Shown one piece after another: positions 1-8,224 of a stretch of 64,000 nt of DNA. The DNA comes from Nocardia jejuensis NBRC 103114 (GTDB lineage Bacteria > Actinomycetota > Actinomycetes > Mycobacteriales > Mycobacteriaceae). Under the pieces are notes generated by a model, which was not told the DNA's origin, searched no databases, and saw only the letters and a program-made list of their open reading frames with translations. Numbering within the stretch: the first letter of the stretch is position 1; each line of letters starts with the position of its first letter. The position numbers and the translations under genes are program-made. The stretch is from NCBI RefSeq assembly GCF_001613145.1, contig NZ_BDBU01000050.1, forward strand, positions 25,842 through 89,841. Direction: 5' to 3'.

Positions 1-602
1 AGTGCGCGCGCAGCTGGGGTGTGCGCGAGGGGGACACCGTGGTGGCCTACGACGCCACCGGCGGCATGGCCGCCGCGCGGGTCTGGTGGCTGCTGCGCTG
101 GGCGGGCGTCCCCGACGTGCGCATCCTGGACGGCGGCCTGCCCGCCTGGGATCGCGCCGGTGGCAAGGTGATCGCGGGCGAGGAAGCCGATCCCGAGGCC
201 GGTGACGTGGTTCTGACCCCCGGCAATATGCCGGTGATCGACGCCGACGGCGCCGCGGGCTGGGCCGGTGTGCTGCTGGATGCCCGTGCGGGAGAACGGT
301 ATCGCGGCGAGGTGGAGCCGATCGATCCGCGCGCGGGCCACATTCCGGGAGCCCTCAGCGCCCCCACCGCCGAAAACCTGACCGCCGAGGGAACTTTCAA
401 GCCGCTGGACGAATTGCGTTCCCGCTTCGCCGAATTCGGCTCCGGCCCGGTCGCCGTCTACTGCGGTTCCGGCGTCACCGCCGCCCACCAGGTCGCTGCC
501 CTCGCTGTCGCCGGAATAGACGCCGCCCTCTATCCGGGTTCCTGGTCCCAGTGGTCCAACGACCCCAAACGCCCAGCGGCCACCGGCCCCACCCCCGCCT
601 GA
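1..602 (+). CDS. Sulfurtransferase (rhodanese family), 5'-truncated by window edge
   Basis: C-terminal ~200 residues of a two-domain sulfurtransferase; the reading frame is open to the left edge, so the start lies outside. It moves sulfur from thiosulfate or 3-mercaptopyruvate to thiol acceptors through a cysteine persulfide. Visible are the end of the N-terminal, normally inactive domain (GDTVVAYDATGG, then RILDGGLPAWDRAGG) and a complete C-terminal domain with active-site loop CGSGVTA, its Cys codon at 462-464. This loop is the form typical of 3-mercaptopyruvate sulfurtransferases (SseA type); classical rhodaneses usually carry CRKGVTA. RYRGEVEPIDPRAGHIPGA is the conserved substrate-side stretch. 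Family call is firm; the choice of substrate is inference from the loop. Confidence 0.9.
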   Translation, partial: CARSWGVREGDTVVAYDATGGMAAARVWWLLRWAGVPDVRILDGGLPAWDRAGGKVIAGEEADPEAGDVVLTPGNMPVIDADGAAGWAGVLLDARAGERYRGEVEPIDPRAGHIPGALSAPTAENLTAEGTFKPLDELRSRFAEFGSGPVAVYCGSGVTAAHQVAALAVAGIDAALYPGSWSQWSNDPKRPAATGPTPA

Positions 603-696
603 CCACCTCCGACCCCGGTGGTGAACCGGCAGCGTTCACCACCGCCCCAGCCCCGCTCGCACGGATCGCTCAGCTCGCAGGGCTGAACGGTTCGCT

Positions 697-900
697 GCCG
701 ATCAAGTTGCTCGAGCGGAGGTCGAATGCGTCGATATTCGCTTCACCGACCTCCCCATTGTGCGGGCGCACTTCTCGATCCCGGCGGAGGCTTCCACGGC
801 CGACCTCGCTGAAGAGGGCCTCGCGTTCGACGGTTCGTCCGTCCGCAGAGCCCAGTTGATCGATGAGTCGGACATGCTGCTGCCCGACTTCGGCACATCG
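697..900 (+). pseudogene. Remnant of type I glutamine synthetase (glnA N-terminal domain)
   Basis: An open stretch of 68 codons reads as the N-terminal beta-grasp region of bacterial GlnA: VECVDIRFTDLP, HFSIPA, EEGLAFDGSSVR, IDESDMLLP occur in family order with family spacing. A normal GlnA is about 470-480 residues with its catalytic residues further on; here similarity stops abruptly after DMLLPDFGTS and the frame continues into unrelated Arg/Ser-rich sequence. No credible start codon or ribosome site precedes it (the frame runs in from arginine-rich non-coding sequence). It looks like a partial copy, left by deletion or incomplete duplication, not a working gene. The match is made from memory of the family consensus. 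Confidence 0.75.
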
Positions 901-1056
901 GCGCCGAGGCGGAGTCTACACAGACGATCGCCCAGGTCCAGCTCGAGAGCTGTGGCGCGATGCTCGTGCAAGGCGGTGCCGTCCGCACCTCGGGTGCTCG
1001 GCCGGCACGGGCTCTGCAGCGTGAACGGTTCGCGCGGCGCAGATCCTTCCGGCCCT
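901..1056. other. Gap after the glnA remnant; no gene recognised
   Basis: Frames here are open because of high GC but show no recognisable protein family and no ribosome site. It ends at the 3' end of the convergent methyltransferase gene. It may hold decayed downstream parts of the glnA copy, but I could not align them. Confidence 0.4.
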
Positions 1057-1791
1057 TCACCCAGGTTTGACCGCGGTCAGGATTCCGGTCGCGAATCGAC
1101 CGGTGCGGAATTCGATATCGGTGAAACCGTTGTGCCGCAGAGGGTCTCGGTACTGGCGAATGTCGACCGAGGAGAAGTGTTCGCCGTCGGATGTCTCGGC
1201 CGGGTGGTCGTGACCGTGTGCGGTTCCGCTGCCGTGCGGGTCGTCGCCGCGGTGTGAGTGGCCGCTCGCACGGTGCGCCATGGCGCGAATCAGTGCTCCG
1301 CGGATGCCGCCGGTGGGGTGGGTGTCGGCCAGGAGCAGGTGACCGCCGGGGCGCAGAATGCGGAACATGGCCGCCAAGGCGGTGTTTCGTTCCGATTTTG
1401 GGATGTGGTGCATCGCGAAGGTGGAGGTCACGACGTCGAAGGTGGCGTCGAGCTGGGAAAGCGACTGTGCCGCGCCGAGTTCGAAGCGGCAATTGGCCGG
1501 AGCGTGCGCGACCGCGTAGTCGATCATCGGCGCCGACGGGTCGATGCCAACCACTCGGCCCTGTGGTCCGACACGGTCGGCGAGGGCGAAGGCGAGTCTG
1601 CCTGGCCCGCAGCCGATATCGATGACGTGATCGCCGGGGCGCGCTCCGCTGGCGGCGGCGAGGTCGCGGCGCAGGGTGCGATCACGGCCGAGGAAGTAGA
1701 CGTCCGTCAGCAGCACATAGCGACGCGGCCACGTGATCAGCGCGCCGATGTCGGGGGTCGTCGTGCGGGAGGCTTGTTCGTTTCGGGTCAT
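1057..1791 (-). CDS. Class I SAM-dependent methyltransferase with His-rich insert
   Basis: A 244-residue class I methyltransferase of the UbiE/Methyltransf_11 type. Motif I is VIDIGCGPGRLA (about residues 57-66), followed by the acidic strand end VVGIDPSAPMIDYA, then DVVTSTFAMHHI and the post-motif RILRPGGHLLLAD. The ATG at 1791 (MTRNEQ...) is preferred because the frame extends upstream only into non-conserved sequence. Unusual is a histidine-rich insert around residues 172-196 (ASGHSHRGDD, AHGHDHPAE), which could bind a metal or be a flexible linker. The gene is divergent from the TetR gene at 1809, so they may share a control region. Substrate unknown. Confidence 0.8.
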   Translation of the reverse strand: MTRNEQASRTTTPDIGALITWPRRYVLLTDVYFLGRDRTLRRDLAAASGARPGDHVIDIGCGPGRLAFALADRVGPQGRVVGIDPSAPMIDYAVAHAPANCRFELGAAQSLSQLDATFDVVTSTFAMHHIPKSERNTALAAMFRILRPGGHLLLADTHPTGGIRGALIRAMAHRASGHSHRGDDPHGSGTAHGHDHPAETSDGEHFSSVDIRQYRDPLRHNGFTDIEFRTGRFATGILTAVKPG

Positions 1792-1808
1792 GTGTTCATC
1801 ATCGAAGG

Positions 1809-2750
1809 GTGGAAAAGCGCAGGCCAGAACCAGATCCCGGGAATCCGTCCGATTCGGCACACATCCGCGGAACATGTCCGGAAACGCGGCCCGACTCGAG
1901 CGCCGCGCAACCGCCCACCGCTCTCGCCACGTCCCCCGTGCGCGAAGCGACTGCCGTGCCCCCTGCCTCTGTCGTGCTCGAGGTGACTGCCGCGCTCCCC
2001 GCCTCGGCAGGGCTCGAGACGACTGCCGCGCTCCCCGCCTCGGCCGCGCTCGACAATCCCGCCGCCTCTCCCACCTCTGTCGCGCCTGCGCCCGGCGAAC
2101 CCCCCGCCTTCACCGCCGCGGTAGCGTCCGGCGACGGGTCCCCGGTCGACCGTCGGGTTCGCAGAACCCGACGCGCACTGCACGTGGCGCTGATTCAGCT
2201 CATCCAGGAGCGCGGATACACCCGGATCACGGTGCGGGACATCATCGATCGCGCCGATGTGGGTCGCTCCACCTTCTACGCGCACTACCGCGACAAGGAC
2301 GATCTGCTGGTGGTCAGCTGCACCGAGCATGTGCGCGAGATGATTTCGGTGGAGTTGGCCCGGATTCAGGGCGAGGCGCCGCTGCTGGCCCCGGTGCGGA
2401 TCCTCTTCCGGATCGCGGAACGCAATCCCGAGGTGTACCGGCCGCTGCTGAGTCCGCGCGCGAATTCCGCTGTGCTGCGGGCGATCCGGCAGATGTACGC
2501 GGATCTGCTGACCGAGCACCTCGGCCCCCGGCTGGGTCTGGAGCCCGCCGAACTCGACGCGACCATCACCTATCTGTCCTGGGCGCTGTTCGGCCTGCAG
2601 GACGCCGTCGTCGACCCGCACCGCGAGTTCACCGCCGAGGCCGCGTTCGGCCTGTTCGCCCGGATGGCCGAGCGTGGACTGCCCGGCGGCTCAGGGACAG
2701 CCGCGGGCGATGCGTTCGAGGGCTTTGCGATCGGCCTTGGTCACCGGTAG
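1809..2750 (+). CDS. TetR/AcrR family regulator with long repetitive N-terminal extension
   Basis: The core is an ordinary TetR regulator of about 200 residues: helix-turn-helix region with ALIQLIQERGYTRITVRDII and ADVGRSTFYAHYRDKDDLL, then a helical ligand domain. The frame extends about 110 residues upstream in low-complexity Ala/Pro/Thr sequence that includes three 12-residue repeats. The true start is uncertain: GTG at 1809 leaves only 17 bp to the divergent methyltransferase start, while GTG at 1938 would leave a normal intergenic space. Neither has a clear ribosome site, so the extension may be non-coding. The divergent methyltransferase is the obvious candidate target. The 3' end overlaps the convergent HNH lipoprotein gene by 60 bp. 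Confidence 0.75.
   Translation: MEKRRPEPDPGNPSDSAHIRGTCPETRPDSSAAQPPTALATSPVREATAVPPASVVLEVTAALPASAGLETTAALPASAALDNPAASPTSVAPAPGEPPAFTAAVASGDGSPVDRRVRRTRRALHVALIQLIQERGYTRITVRDIIDRADVGRSTFYAHYRDKDDLLVVSCTEHVREMISVELARIQGEAPLLAPVRILFRIAERNPEVYRPLLSPRANSAVLRAIRQMYADLLTEHLGPRLGLEPAELDATITYLSWALFGLQDAVVDPHREFTAEAAFGLFARMAERGLPGGSGTAAGDAFEGFAIGLGHR
1949..2056 (+). repeat. Three tandem 36-bp repeats
   Basis: Three head-to-tail copies of a 36-bp unit starting GACTGCCG at 1949, 1985 and 2021. Copies two and three are nearly identical, copy one is more diverged. Unit length is a multiple of three, so the unit adds 12 residues (core TAALPAS) if the long form of the TetR frame is translated. Confidence 0.9.
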
Positions 2751-3395
2751 GTCGTAGTGGGTGGCCACGGTCAGGTATTTGGCCGCGTAGTAGCAGTGGT
2801 TCGCGCGGGCGGGCGGCAGCCAGTCGGCCGGGGTGCTGTCGCCCTTGTGCTGGTTGGTCTTTCCGTCCACGGCCAGCAGGTTGAAGTCGAGGTCGTTGGC
2901 GAACCGCATGCGCAGGGGTAGCGGCCAGGTGGACGCGCCGAGATCCCAGGCCGCGGCCAGCGGGTACACGTGGTCGATCTGCACGGCTTTGGCGTCGGCC
3001 TTCACGAAGCCGATGTGTTCTCCGGTGTACGGGTCGTTCAGTGTGCCGCTCAGCACCACACAGGTGCTTCCGGCCCGCAATCGCACGTCGGTGAGCTGCC
3101 GGGCGAGTGTGTTGTTGCGGGTGTCGCAGCCGTCGTGTCCGCCCGGCGCGTCCTGGTCGTCGCTCCACGCGGGCCCGAATACGCAGCCCTGCCCGGCTTT
3201 ACAGCCGCGCTCGTAGCCGCCGGGGCGGGTTCGCGCGTCCGTCACGCGCACCTGGGAGATCAGCTCGTCCAGTTGCGCGCGGGTGGGACTGCCCGGCGCC
3301 GGCGTCACTCGCACGCCGATCATCGAGCACCCCGAGAGCGCGAGTGCGAAGGCCAAGCCCAGCACCGCACCGGAGATTCTGCCCTTCGGACGCAC
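2691..3395 (-). CDS. Secreted lipoprotein nuclease, DUF1524/HNH type
   Basis: A 234-residue lipoprotein. The GTG at 3395 starts a classical signal: VRPKGR, a hydrophobic stretch, then lipobox LSGC with the lipid-anchored Cys at residue 23. The mature part matches the HNH/DUF1524 nucleases (GmrSD C-terminal domain family): QIDHVYPLAAAWD supplies the catalytic His, ANDLDFNLLAVDGKTNQHKG the Asn/metal part, followed by DWLPP and a Tyr-rich end. Family members cleave DNA with a divalent metal. Being exported and anchored outside the membrane suggests use on extracellular DNA or on competitors; that is inference. Four cysteines (GCKAGQGC, GCDTR, TCVV) may form disulfides. Its 3' end overlaps the convergent TetR gene. 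Confidence 0.85.
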   Translation of the reverse strand: MRPKGRISGAVLGLAFALALSGCSMIGVRVTPAPGSPTRAQLDELISQVRVTDARTRPGGYERGCKAGQGCVFGPAWSDDQDAPGGHDGCDTRNNTLARQLTDVRLRAGSTCVVLSGTLNDPYTGEHIGFVKADAKAVQIDHVYPLAAAWDLGASTWPLPLRMRFANDLDFNLLAVDGKTNQHKGDSTPADWLPPARANHCYYAAKYLTVATHYDLPVTKADRKALERIARGCP

Positions 3396-3632
3396 CGTGA
3401 CAGATCTACCGGACGGCGCCCTCGGATTCGCGCATCCTCGATACTTCGCACCGGTGGCGTCGCGCACAGTCGCGTGCGGGCGAAGTCGAACAGCGGGTGA
3501 GGCTCGGCGATTCGAGAGCGGCGCCGGGTGATCGGCCGGATCGAAGACGGCCGTACCGAATGAAGTCGTACCGCAGACGGCAGAGGTTCGCACCGCTCGC
3601 GAGTGGGTCGCGAACGGTGCGTGACGGGGGTA

Positions 3633-3995
3633 CTACAGCCAGGCGTGCGCCAGCAGGTCGTCCGCTGCGGTCTCGGACAGCTGTGGCGGGAAGCGCATGG
3701 CGGAGATCGAATCGAGGTTCGCGCCGTCGTGGCCGATCAGCCACGATCCGCCGCGTTCCTCGCATTCGGCGATCTTCGCGAAGGTGCCGAGCAGGAACAT
3801 GCAGGCATCGCGCGGATCGGCGGTGCGGGCGAGCCGCTGGGATTCGCCCGGTCGGGACAGATCCAGCCACACCCCCGATTGACCGTCCAGTCGCATGCCC
3901 ACGATCTTCGTCGTGTCCACGAACGTGATTTTCCGCCGTTCCCACTGCGTGGTCGGGGTGAAGCTCTGCTCGAGCACTTGGAGCAGAATCGTCAT
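3633..3995 (-). CDS. Conserved hypothetical protein
   Basis: A 120-residue protein starting MTILLQVLEQSF. The ATG at 3995 is chosen because AGGGAGG lies 8 nt upstream on the minus strand. It is soluble, with no signal peptide or membrane segment, and has a mixed alpha/beta composition (VWLDLSRPGESQRLAR, ACMFLLGTFAKIAECEERGG, SWLIGHDGANLDSISAMRF). I do not recognise the family. It stands alone, with about 240 bp to the HNH gene and 300 bp to the SNF2 gene. Confidence 0.6.
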   Translation of the reverse strand: MTILLQVLEQSFTPTTQWERRKITFVDTTKIVGMRLDGQSGVWLDLSRPGESQRLARTADPRDACMFLLGTFAKIAECEERGGSWLIGHDGANLDSISAMRFPPQLSETAADDLLAHAWL

Positions 3996-4294
3996 CTGCA
4001 CGGCCTCCCTAGGGTCTCGAAAGTGCCACGGCTCCGGGTTGAGTCGCGGTGATTTTCAGGGTGCGCGCCGCATAGCCGTTACCGAGCGCTACGTCGATGG
4101 GTGCCGGGCACAGCTGACACCGTCGTATGCGGTGACCTGCGGTTATAACAGTATGTTCCGTAACACGCCAGAAATAAAGACCCGGTGAGGGTGGGTATTT
4201 GCCGTATTTGCGAAAGTTCCGCCCGAAAGGCTCGTTCCCGGGCCCCTCCGCAGGCCGTTGCCGAGCTGTCGGTCCGGGCTGATTGGATGGTCGG
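3996..4294. other. Divergent intergenic region
   Basis: A 299-bp control region between the minus-strand hypothetical gene and the plus-strand SNF2 gene. The part around 4140-4185 is notably AT-richer (GGTTATAACAGTATGTTCC) than its surroundings and is the likely promoter area. I found no convincing palindrome. Confidence 0.4.
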
Positions 4295-7200
4295 ATGCTG
4301 CACGGACTGTGGTCGCCGGGATCGGGATTGGTGCTCTGGCACGACCCGGACGGTGACGCCGCCACGGCCGTCGAGACCGGCGCGCTGCCGGATCCGCTGG
4401 GTGCGCTGGTGCGCGCCGCCAAGTTCCGCCATCGCGCGCAGGTGCTGGTCCCGGGGCCGTACGGTCCACAGGAAACGCAGGTTCGCGCGCACGCGCTCGC
4501 CCCGGAGGCGGCCGCGAAGGTCCTGCTGCAGGAGCTGCCGTCCGGCATCGTCGCGGGTGATCTGCGCTTCCTCGCCCATGTGGCGCGGGGGGTGGATCGG
4601 TGGGTGCGGGCCGGGCGGATCGTGCTCGAGGTGCGCCGCGACGACGGTGACTGGTGGGTGCGCTGGCGGCTGGTCGGAGGTCAGCGTCAACGGGCCTGGC
4701 TCGCGGAGCTCGCGGTGGCGATGCCCGCCGCCCTGAAGGTCGCCGGTCGCGCGCCGGAGCTGCTGGAGAGCTTCGTCGCCGAACTGGCCGATCCGATGAC
4801 CCGCCTGCGGATCGCGGCACGGCTGCCCGCTCTGCCGCCGCCGATCGGCACCGGCTCGGACGAGCGGGGCTCACTGGGTTCCCGTGCGCACCCGCTCATT
4901 TCGGCCCTGCTGGAGTCGGCGCCGCTGGAGGAGGGCTCGCATCGAGTGGCCGCCGTCCTCGAGCAGTGGCGAACCAGCCTGACCGTGGACGAGCCGGAAC
5001 TCGTACTGCGCCTGGTGGAACCGGACACCGCGGAACCGGAGGGTGCGGCCGCCGACGGTGCGCTGTGGCGGCTCGAGGTGTGTCTGCGCACCGAGGGGGA
5101 GGCGCCCGCCCCGGTGCTGCTGCCCGGCGATCCGGCGATGGTACGCATCGCGGGGGAGCGCCTGGCCGATGCCAAGCAGGCCTATCCGCGCCTGCGCGAT
5201 CTGCCCGGCGATTCACGCAGCATGGACCTGTTCCTGCCCACCGAGGTGGTGATGGACCTGGTCGCGCACGGTGCGCAGGTACTGCAGGCCGCGGGCGTGC
5301 GACTCATGCTGCCGCGCGCCTGGCGCATCGCCGCTCCCACGATGCGGCTGCAGGTGCAGAGCCCCGCCGCCACCGAAAGTGCCGTCGGTCTCAAAGGATT
5401 GGTGTCTTTCCGCTGGGAGCTGGCGGTCGGCGACACCGTGCTCTCGCCCGCCGAGATGGCGCGCCTGGTCCGATCGAAATCGGACCTGGTGCAGATTCGC
5501 GGGGAATGGATTCAGGCCGATCACCGCATGCTGGCCGCCGCCGCGGACTACGTGTCCGGGCGCACCGACGGAACCGAGACCACCATCGGCGGCCTGTTCG
5601 CCGAACTCGCGGCCAACCCGGTCACCAAGGTTCCGCTGGCGGAAATCACCGCGACCGGTTGGGCCGCGGAACTTTTCGACGGTGAGAAGTCGATCGAACC
5701 GGTCGCCGATCCGGTCGGCCTGAAGGCGCAGCTGCGCCCCTACCAGCAGCGCGGCCTCACCTGGCTTGCCACCATGAGCCGTCTGGGCTGCGGCGCGATC
5801 CTCGCGGACGATATGGGCCTGGGCAAAACGGTGCAGGTGCTGGCGCTGCTCGTGCATGAGCGCGAAGAGGCTTGTGCGGCAAAGGGTTCCAGCTCCGGCG
5901 AGACCTCGCCGGTGAGTGCTCCGGGGCGCCCCGCCGCCGGTGCGGGTGCCGAGCGCCGCAAGATTCGCCGAACCGGCGCCCTCGATCCGGCAACGCTCTT
6001 CGACGAACTCGAGGCTCTCGCGGACGGGCGTGCCGAGTCGGGCACTGCTCCCGTGGCCGTGGGGGACGTGGGCCCCACTCTGCTGGTGTGCCCGATGTCG
6101 GTGGTGGGCAACTGGCAGCGCGAGACGCAACGGTTCGCGCCCGATCTGCGGGTGCTGGTGCACCACGGCCCGGCGCGGCGATCGGGAGCGGAATTCGATG
6201 CGGCGGTGCGAGAGTCGGATCTGGTGATCACCACCTACGCTCTGCTGGCCCGGGATGTCGAGGAGTTGAAGCGGCAGAACTGGCAGCGGGTGGTCGTCGA
6301 CGAGGCACAGCACATCAAGAACGCGGGCACCCGCCAGGCCAAGGCCGCACGGGCGGTCCCGGCGCGACATCGCTTGGCGCTGACCGGAACTCCGGTGGAG
6401 AACCGGCTCGAGGAGCTGCGTTCCATTCTGGATTTCGCGAATCCCGCACTGCTGGGCAAGCCCTCGGAATTCCATGCCCGCTTCGCGGTGCCGATCGAAC
6501 GCGAGCGGGACGAGAACGCCGTCACGCGACTGCGGGCCATCACCTCGCCGTTCGTGCTGCGCCGGGTCAAGACCGATCCGGCGGTCATCTCGGACCTGCC
6601 GGACAAGATCGAGATCACGGTGCGCGCCAACCTCACCGCGGAGCAGGCCGCGCTGTATCAGGCCGTGCTGGACGATATGACGGCGAAATTGAAGGACGCC
6701 AAGGGCATGGAGCGCAAGGGCGCGGTGCTGGCCGCGCTGACGCGACTCAAACAGGTGTGCAATCACCCCGCGCACTATCTGAGCGACGGTTCGGCCCTGC
6801 TGCGGCGCGGACACCACCGGTCCGGCAAGCTCGCGCTGGTCGAGGACATTCTCGAATCGGTGATCGCCGACGGTGAGCGGGCTCTGCTGTTCACCCAGTT
6901 CGCCGAGTTCGGCACGCTCATCGCGCCGTATCTCACCGAACGATTCGGTTCGGAGGTGCCGTTCCTGCACGGCGGGGTCGGCAAGCAACGCCGAGACGAG
7001 ATGGTCACCCGCTTCCAGGAGGATCCGGACAGTCCGCCGCTGATGCTGTTGTCGCTCAAGGCCGGTGGCACCGGCCTGAACCTCACCGCCGCCAATCATG
7101 TGGTGCACCTGGATCGCTGGTGGAATCCGGCGGTGGAGAACCAGGCCACCGACCGCGCCTTCCGGATCGGTCAGCGCCGGGATGTGCAGGTGCGCAAGCT

Positions 7201-7363
7201 GGTCTGCGTCGACACGATCGAGGAGCGCGTGGACGACATGCTGCGTGGCAAGAGCCGGCTCGCGGATCTGACCGTCACTGCCGGCGAGAAGTGGATCACC
7301 GAGATGGACAACGACGAACTGCGTGAACTCTTCGCGCTGGGCTCGGAGGCGGTGGGCGAGTGA
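4295..7363 (+). CDS. SNF2-family DEAD/DEAH helicase-like ATPase
   Basis: A 1022-residue SWI2/SNF2 ATPase, expected to translocate on double-stranded DNA. The N-terminal half carries the bacterial SNF2-associated region; the motor follows. Walker A is ILADDMGLGKTVQ (Lys about 511), Walker B/motif II VVVDEAQHIKN, motif III LTGTPVENRLEEL. The second RecA lobe has FLHGGVGKQRRDEMV, LSLKAGGTGLNLTAANHV, DRWWNPAVENQATDRAFRIGQ in two consecutive stretches. An insertion of about 60 residues with low complexity separates motifs I and Ia. ATG at 4295 is preferred over TTG at 4283. It overlaps the next gene by 4 bp. Helicase/SWIM pairs like this are common in actinobacteria; a role in repair or chromatin remodelling is inference. 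Confidence 0.93.
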   Translation: MLHGLWSPGSGLVLWHDPDGDAATAVETGALPDPLGALVRAAKFRHRAQVLVPGPYGPQETQVRAHALAPEAAAKVLLQELPSGIVAGDLRFLAHVARGVDRWVRAGRIVLEVRRDDGDWWVRWRLVGGQRQRAWLAELAVAMPAALKVAGRAPELLESFVAELADPMTRLRIAARLPALPPPIGTGSDERGSLGSRAHPLISALLESAPLEEGSHRVAAVLEQWRTSLTVDEPELVLRLVEPDTAEPEGAAADGALWRLEVCLRTEGEAPAPVLLPGDPAMVRIAGERLADAKQAYPRLRDLPGDSRSMDLFLPTEVVMDLVAHGAQVLQAAGVRLMLPRAWRIAAPTMRLQVQSPAATESAVGLKGLVSFRWELAVGDTVLSPAEMARLVRSKSDLVQIRGEWIQADHRMLAAAADYVSGRTDGTETTIGGLFAELAANPVTKVPLAEITATGWAAELFDGEKSIEPVADPVGLKAQLRPYQQRGLTWLATMSRLGCGAILADDMGLGKTVQVLALLVHEREEACAAKGSSSGETSPVSAPGRPAAGAGAERRKIRRTGALDPATLFDELEALADGRAESGTAPVAVGDVGPTLLVCPMSVVGNWQRETQRFAPDLRVLVHHGPARRSGAEFDAAVRESDLVITTYALLARDVEELKRQNWQRVVVDEAQHIKNAGTRQAKAARAVPARHRLALTGTPVENRLEELRSILDFANPALLGKPSEFHARFAVPIERERDENAVTRLRAITSPFVLRRVKTDPAVISDLPDKIEITVRANLTAEQAALYQAVLDDMTAKLKDAKGMERKGAVLAALTRLKQVCNHPAHYLSDGSALLRRGHHRSGKLALVEDILESVIADGERALLFTQFAEFGTLIAPYLTERFGSEVPFLHGGVGKQRRDEMVTRFQEDPDSPPLMLLSLKAGGTGLNLTAANHVVHLDRWWNPAVENQATDRAFRIGQRRDVQVRKLVCVDTIEERVDDMLRGKSRLADLTVTAGEKWITEMDNDELRELFALGSEAVGE

Positions 7364-8154
7364 ACACCTATATCGATCCCGAATCCGTCTGGCCCGGTTC
7401 CGAAACCGGTAAACGCCGCTCGGTGCGCGGCGGCGTGCAACCGCGCAGTCGCAGCGGCAAGGCGTTCGCCGCGACCTGGTGGGGCCGGTCGTTCCTGGAG
7501 GCCATCGAGCAGGTCGCCGAGCCCGGCCGGCTCGCTCGCGGCCGCTCGTACGCCCGCAGTGGTCAGGTGGTGAACTACCACCTGGAACCGGGCGCGGTCG
7601 CCGCCGAGGTGCAGGGCAGCCAGCCGCGCCCGTTCGTCTCGGTGCTGGCGCTGCGGCAGTTGCGCGACGAACGCCTCACGGAGGTGGTCGATCTGGTGCG
7701 CGCGACGCCCGGCATGCTCGGCGAGATCGCGGCCGGGGCCCTGCCGCACGGACTGGGGCCGCTGCTGCTCCCGACCACCGCGTCCGAACTCGACTTCTCC
7801 TGCACCTGCCCGGATTCCGCGTGGCCGTGCAAGCATGTGGCCGCGATCTGCTACGTCGTCGCCGAACGCCTCGACGAGCGACCGGGGGATCTGCTCACCC
7901 TGCGCGGCATCGCGCTGGACGAACTGATCGGCAGCGTCCAGCAGGACAGCGGCACAGCCCACACGGAGTCCGCCGATCTCTACGGCGAGGACACCCCGCT
8001 GCCCAAGCTCCCGAGGCCGGACTTCCATCCGGCTCCCGAGGATCTGGACGCGGTGCTGGTGCGCCAGGCATTGCGGATCACCGCGGAGGACGAGGCAACC
8101 GCGGAATCGGGTCTGCGCCAACTCCGTGCGCTCTATCGCCTGCTGGACGAGTAG
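7360..8154 (+). CDS. SWIM zinc-finger protein
   Basis: A 264-residue protein starting at GTG 7360 inside the helicase stop region (GTGA overlap), so the two genes are translationally coupled. The SWIM motif CxCx(n)CxH is plain: SCTCPDSAWPCKHVAAIC near residues 147-164, a zinc ligand set seen in DNA- or protein-binding partners of SNF2 ATPases. The N-terminal part (FAATWWGRSFLEAIEQ, RGRSYARSGQV) is conserved in this family. It probably acts as targeting partner of the SNF2 motor; the overlap and constant pairing are the basis for that inference. Confidence 0.9.
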   Translation: MNTYIDPESVWPGSETGKRRSVRGGVQPRSRSGKAFAATWWGRSFLEAIEQVAEPGRLARGRSYARSGQVVNYHLEPGAVAAEVQGSQPRPFVSVLALRQLRDERLTEVVDLVRATPGMLGEIAAGALPHGLGPLLLPTTASELDFSCTCPDSAWPCKHVAAICYVVAERLDERPGDLLTLRGIALDELIGSVQQDSGTAHTESADLYGEDTPLPKLPRPDFHPAPEDLDAVLVRQALRITAEDEATAESGLRQLRALYRLLDE

Positions 8155-8224
8155 TCCGTAAGCCCGCACGGGAGGCGGGCCACCTCGCACTACCGCGCAG
8201 AGTGGCGCACGCCCCCTCGGGCGG

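Noticed and set aside
903..1070. Possible continuation of the glnA relic in another frame
   Set aside because: The frame is open but I could not match it to any part of GlnA or another family.
5213..7108. 631-codon minus-strand frame opposite the SNF2 gene
   Set aside because: Shadow frame of the SNF2 gene; composition is His/Arg/Gly-rich without any domain.
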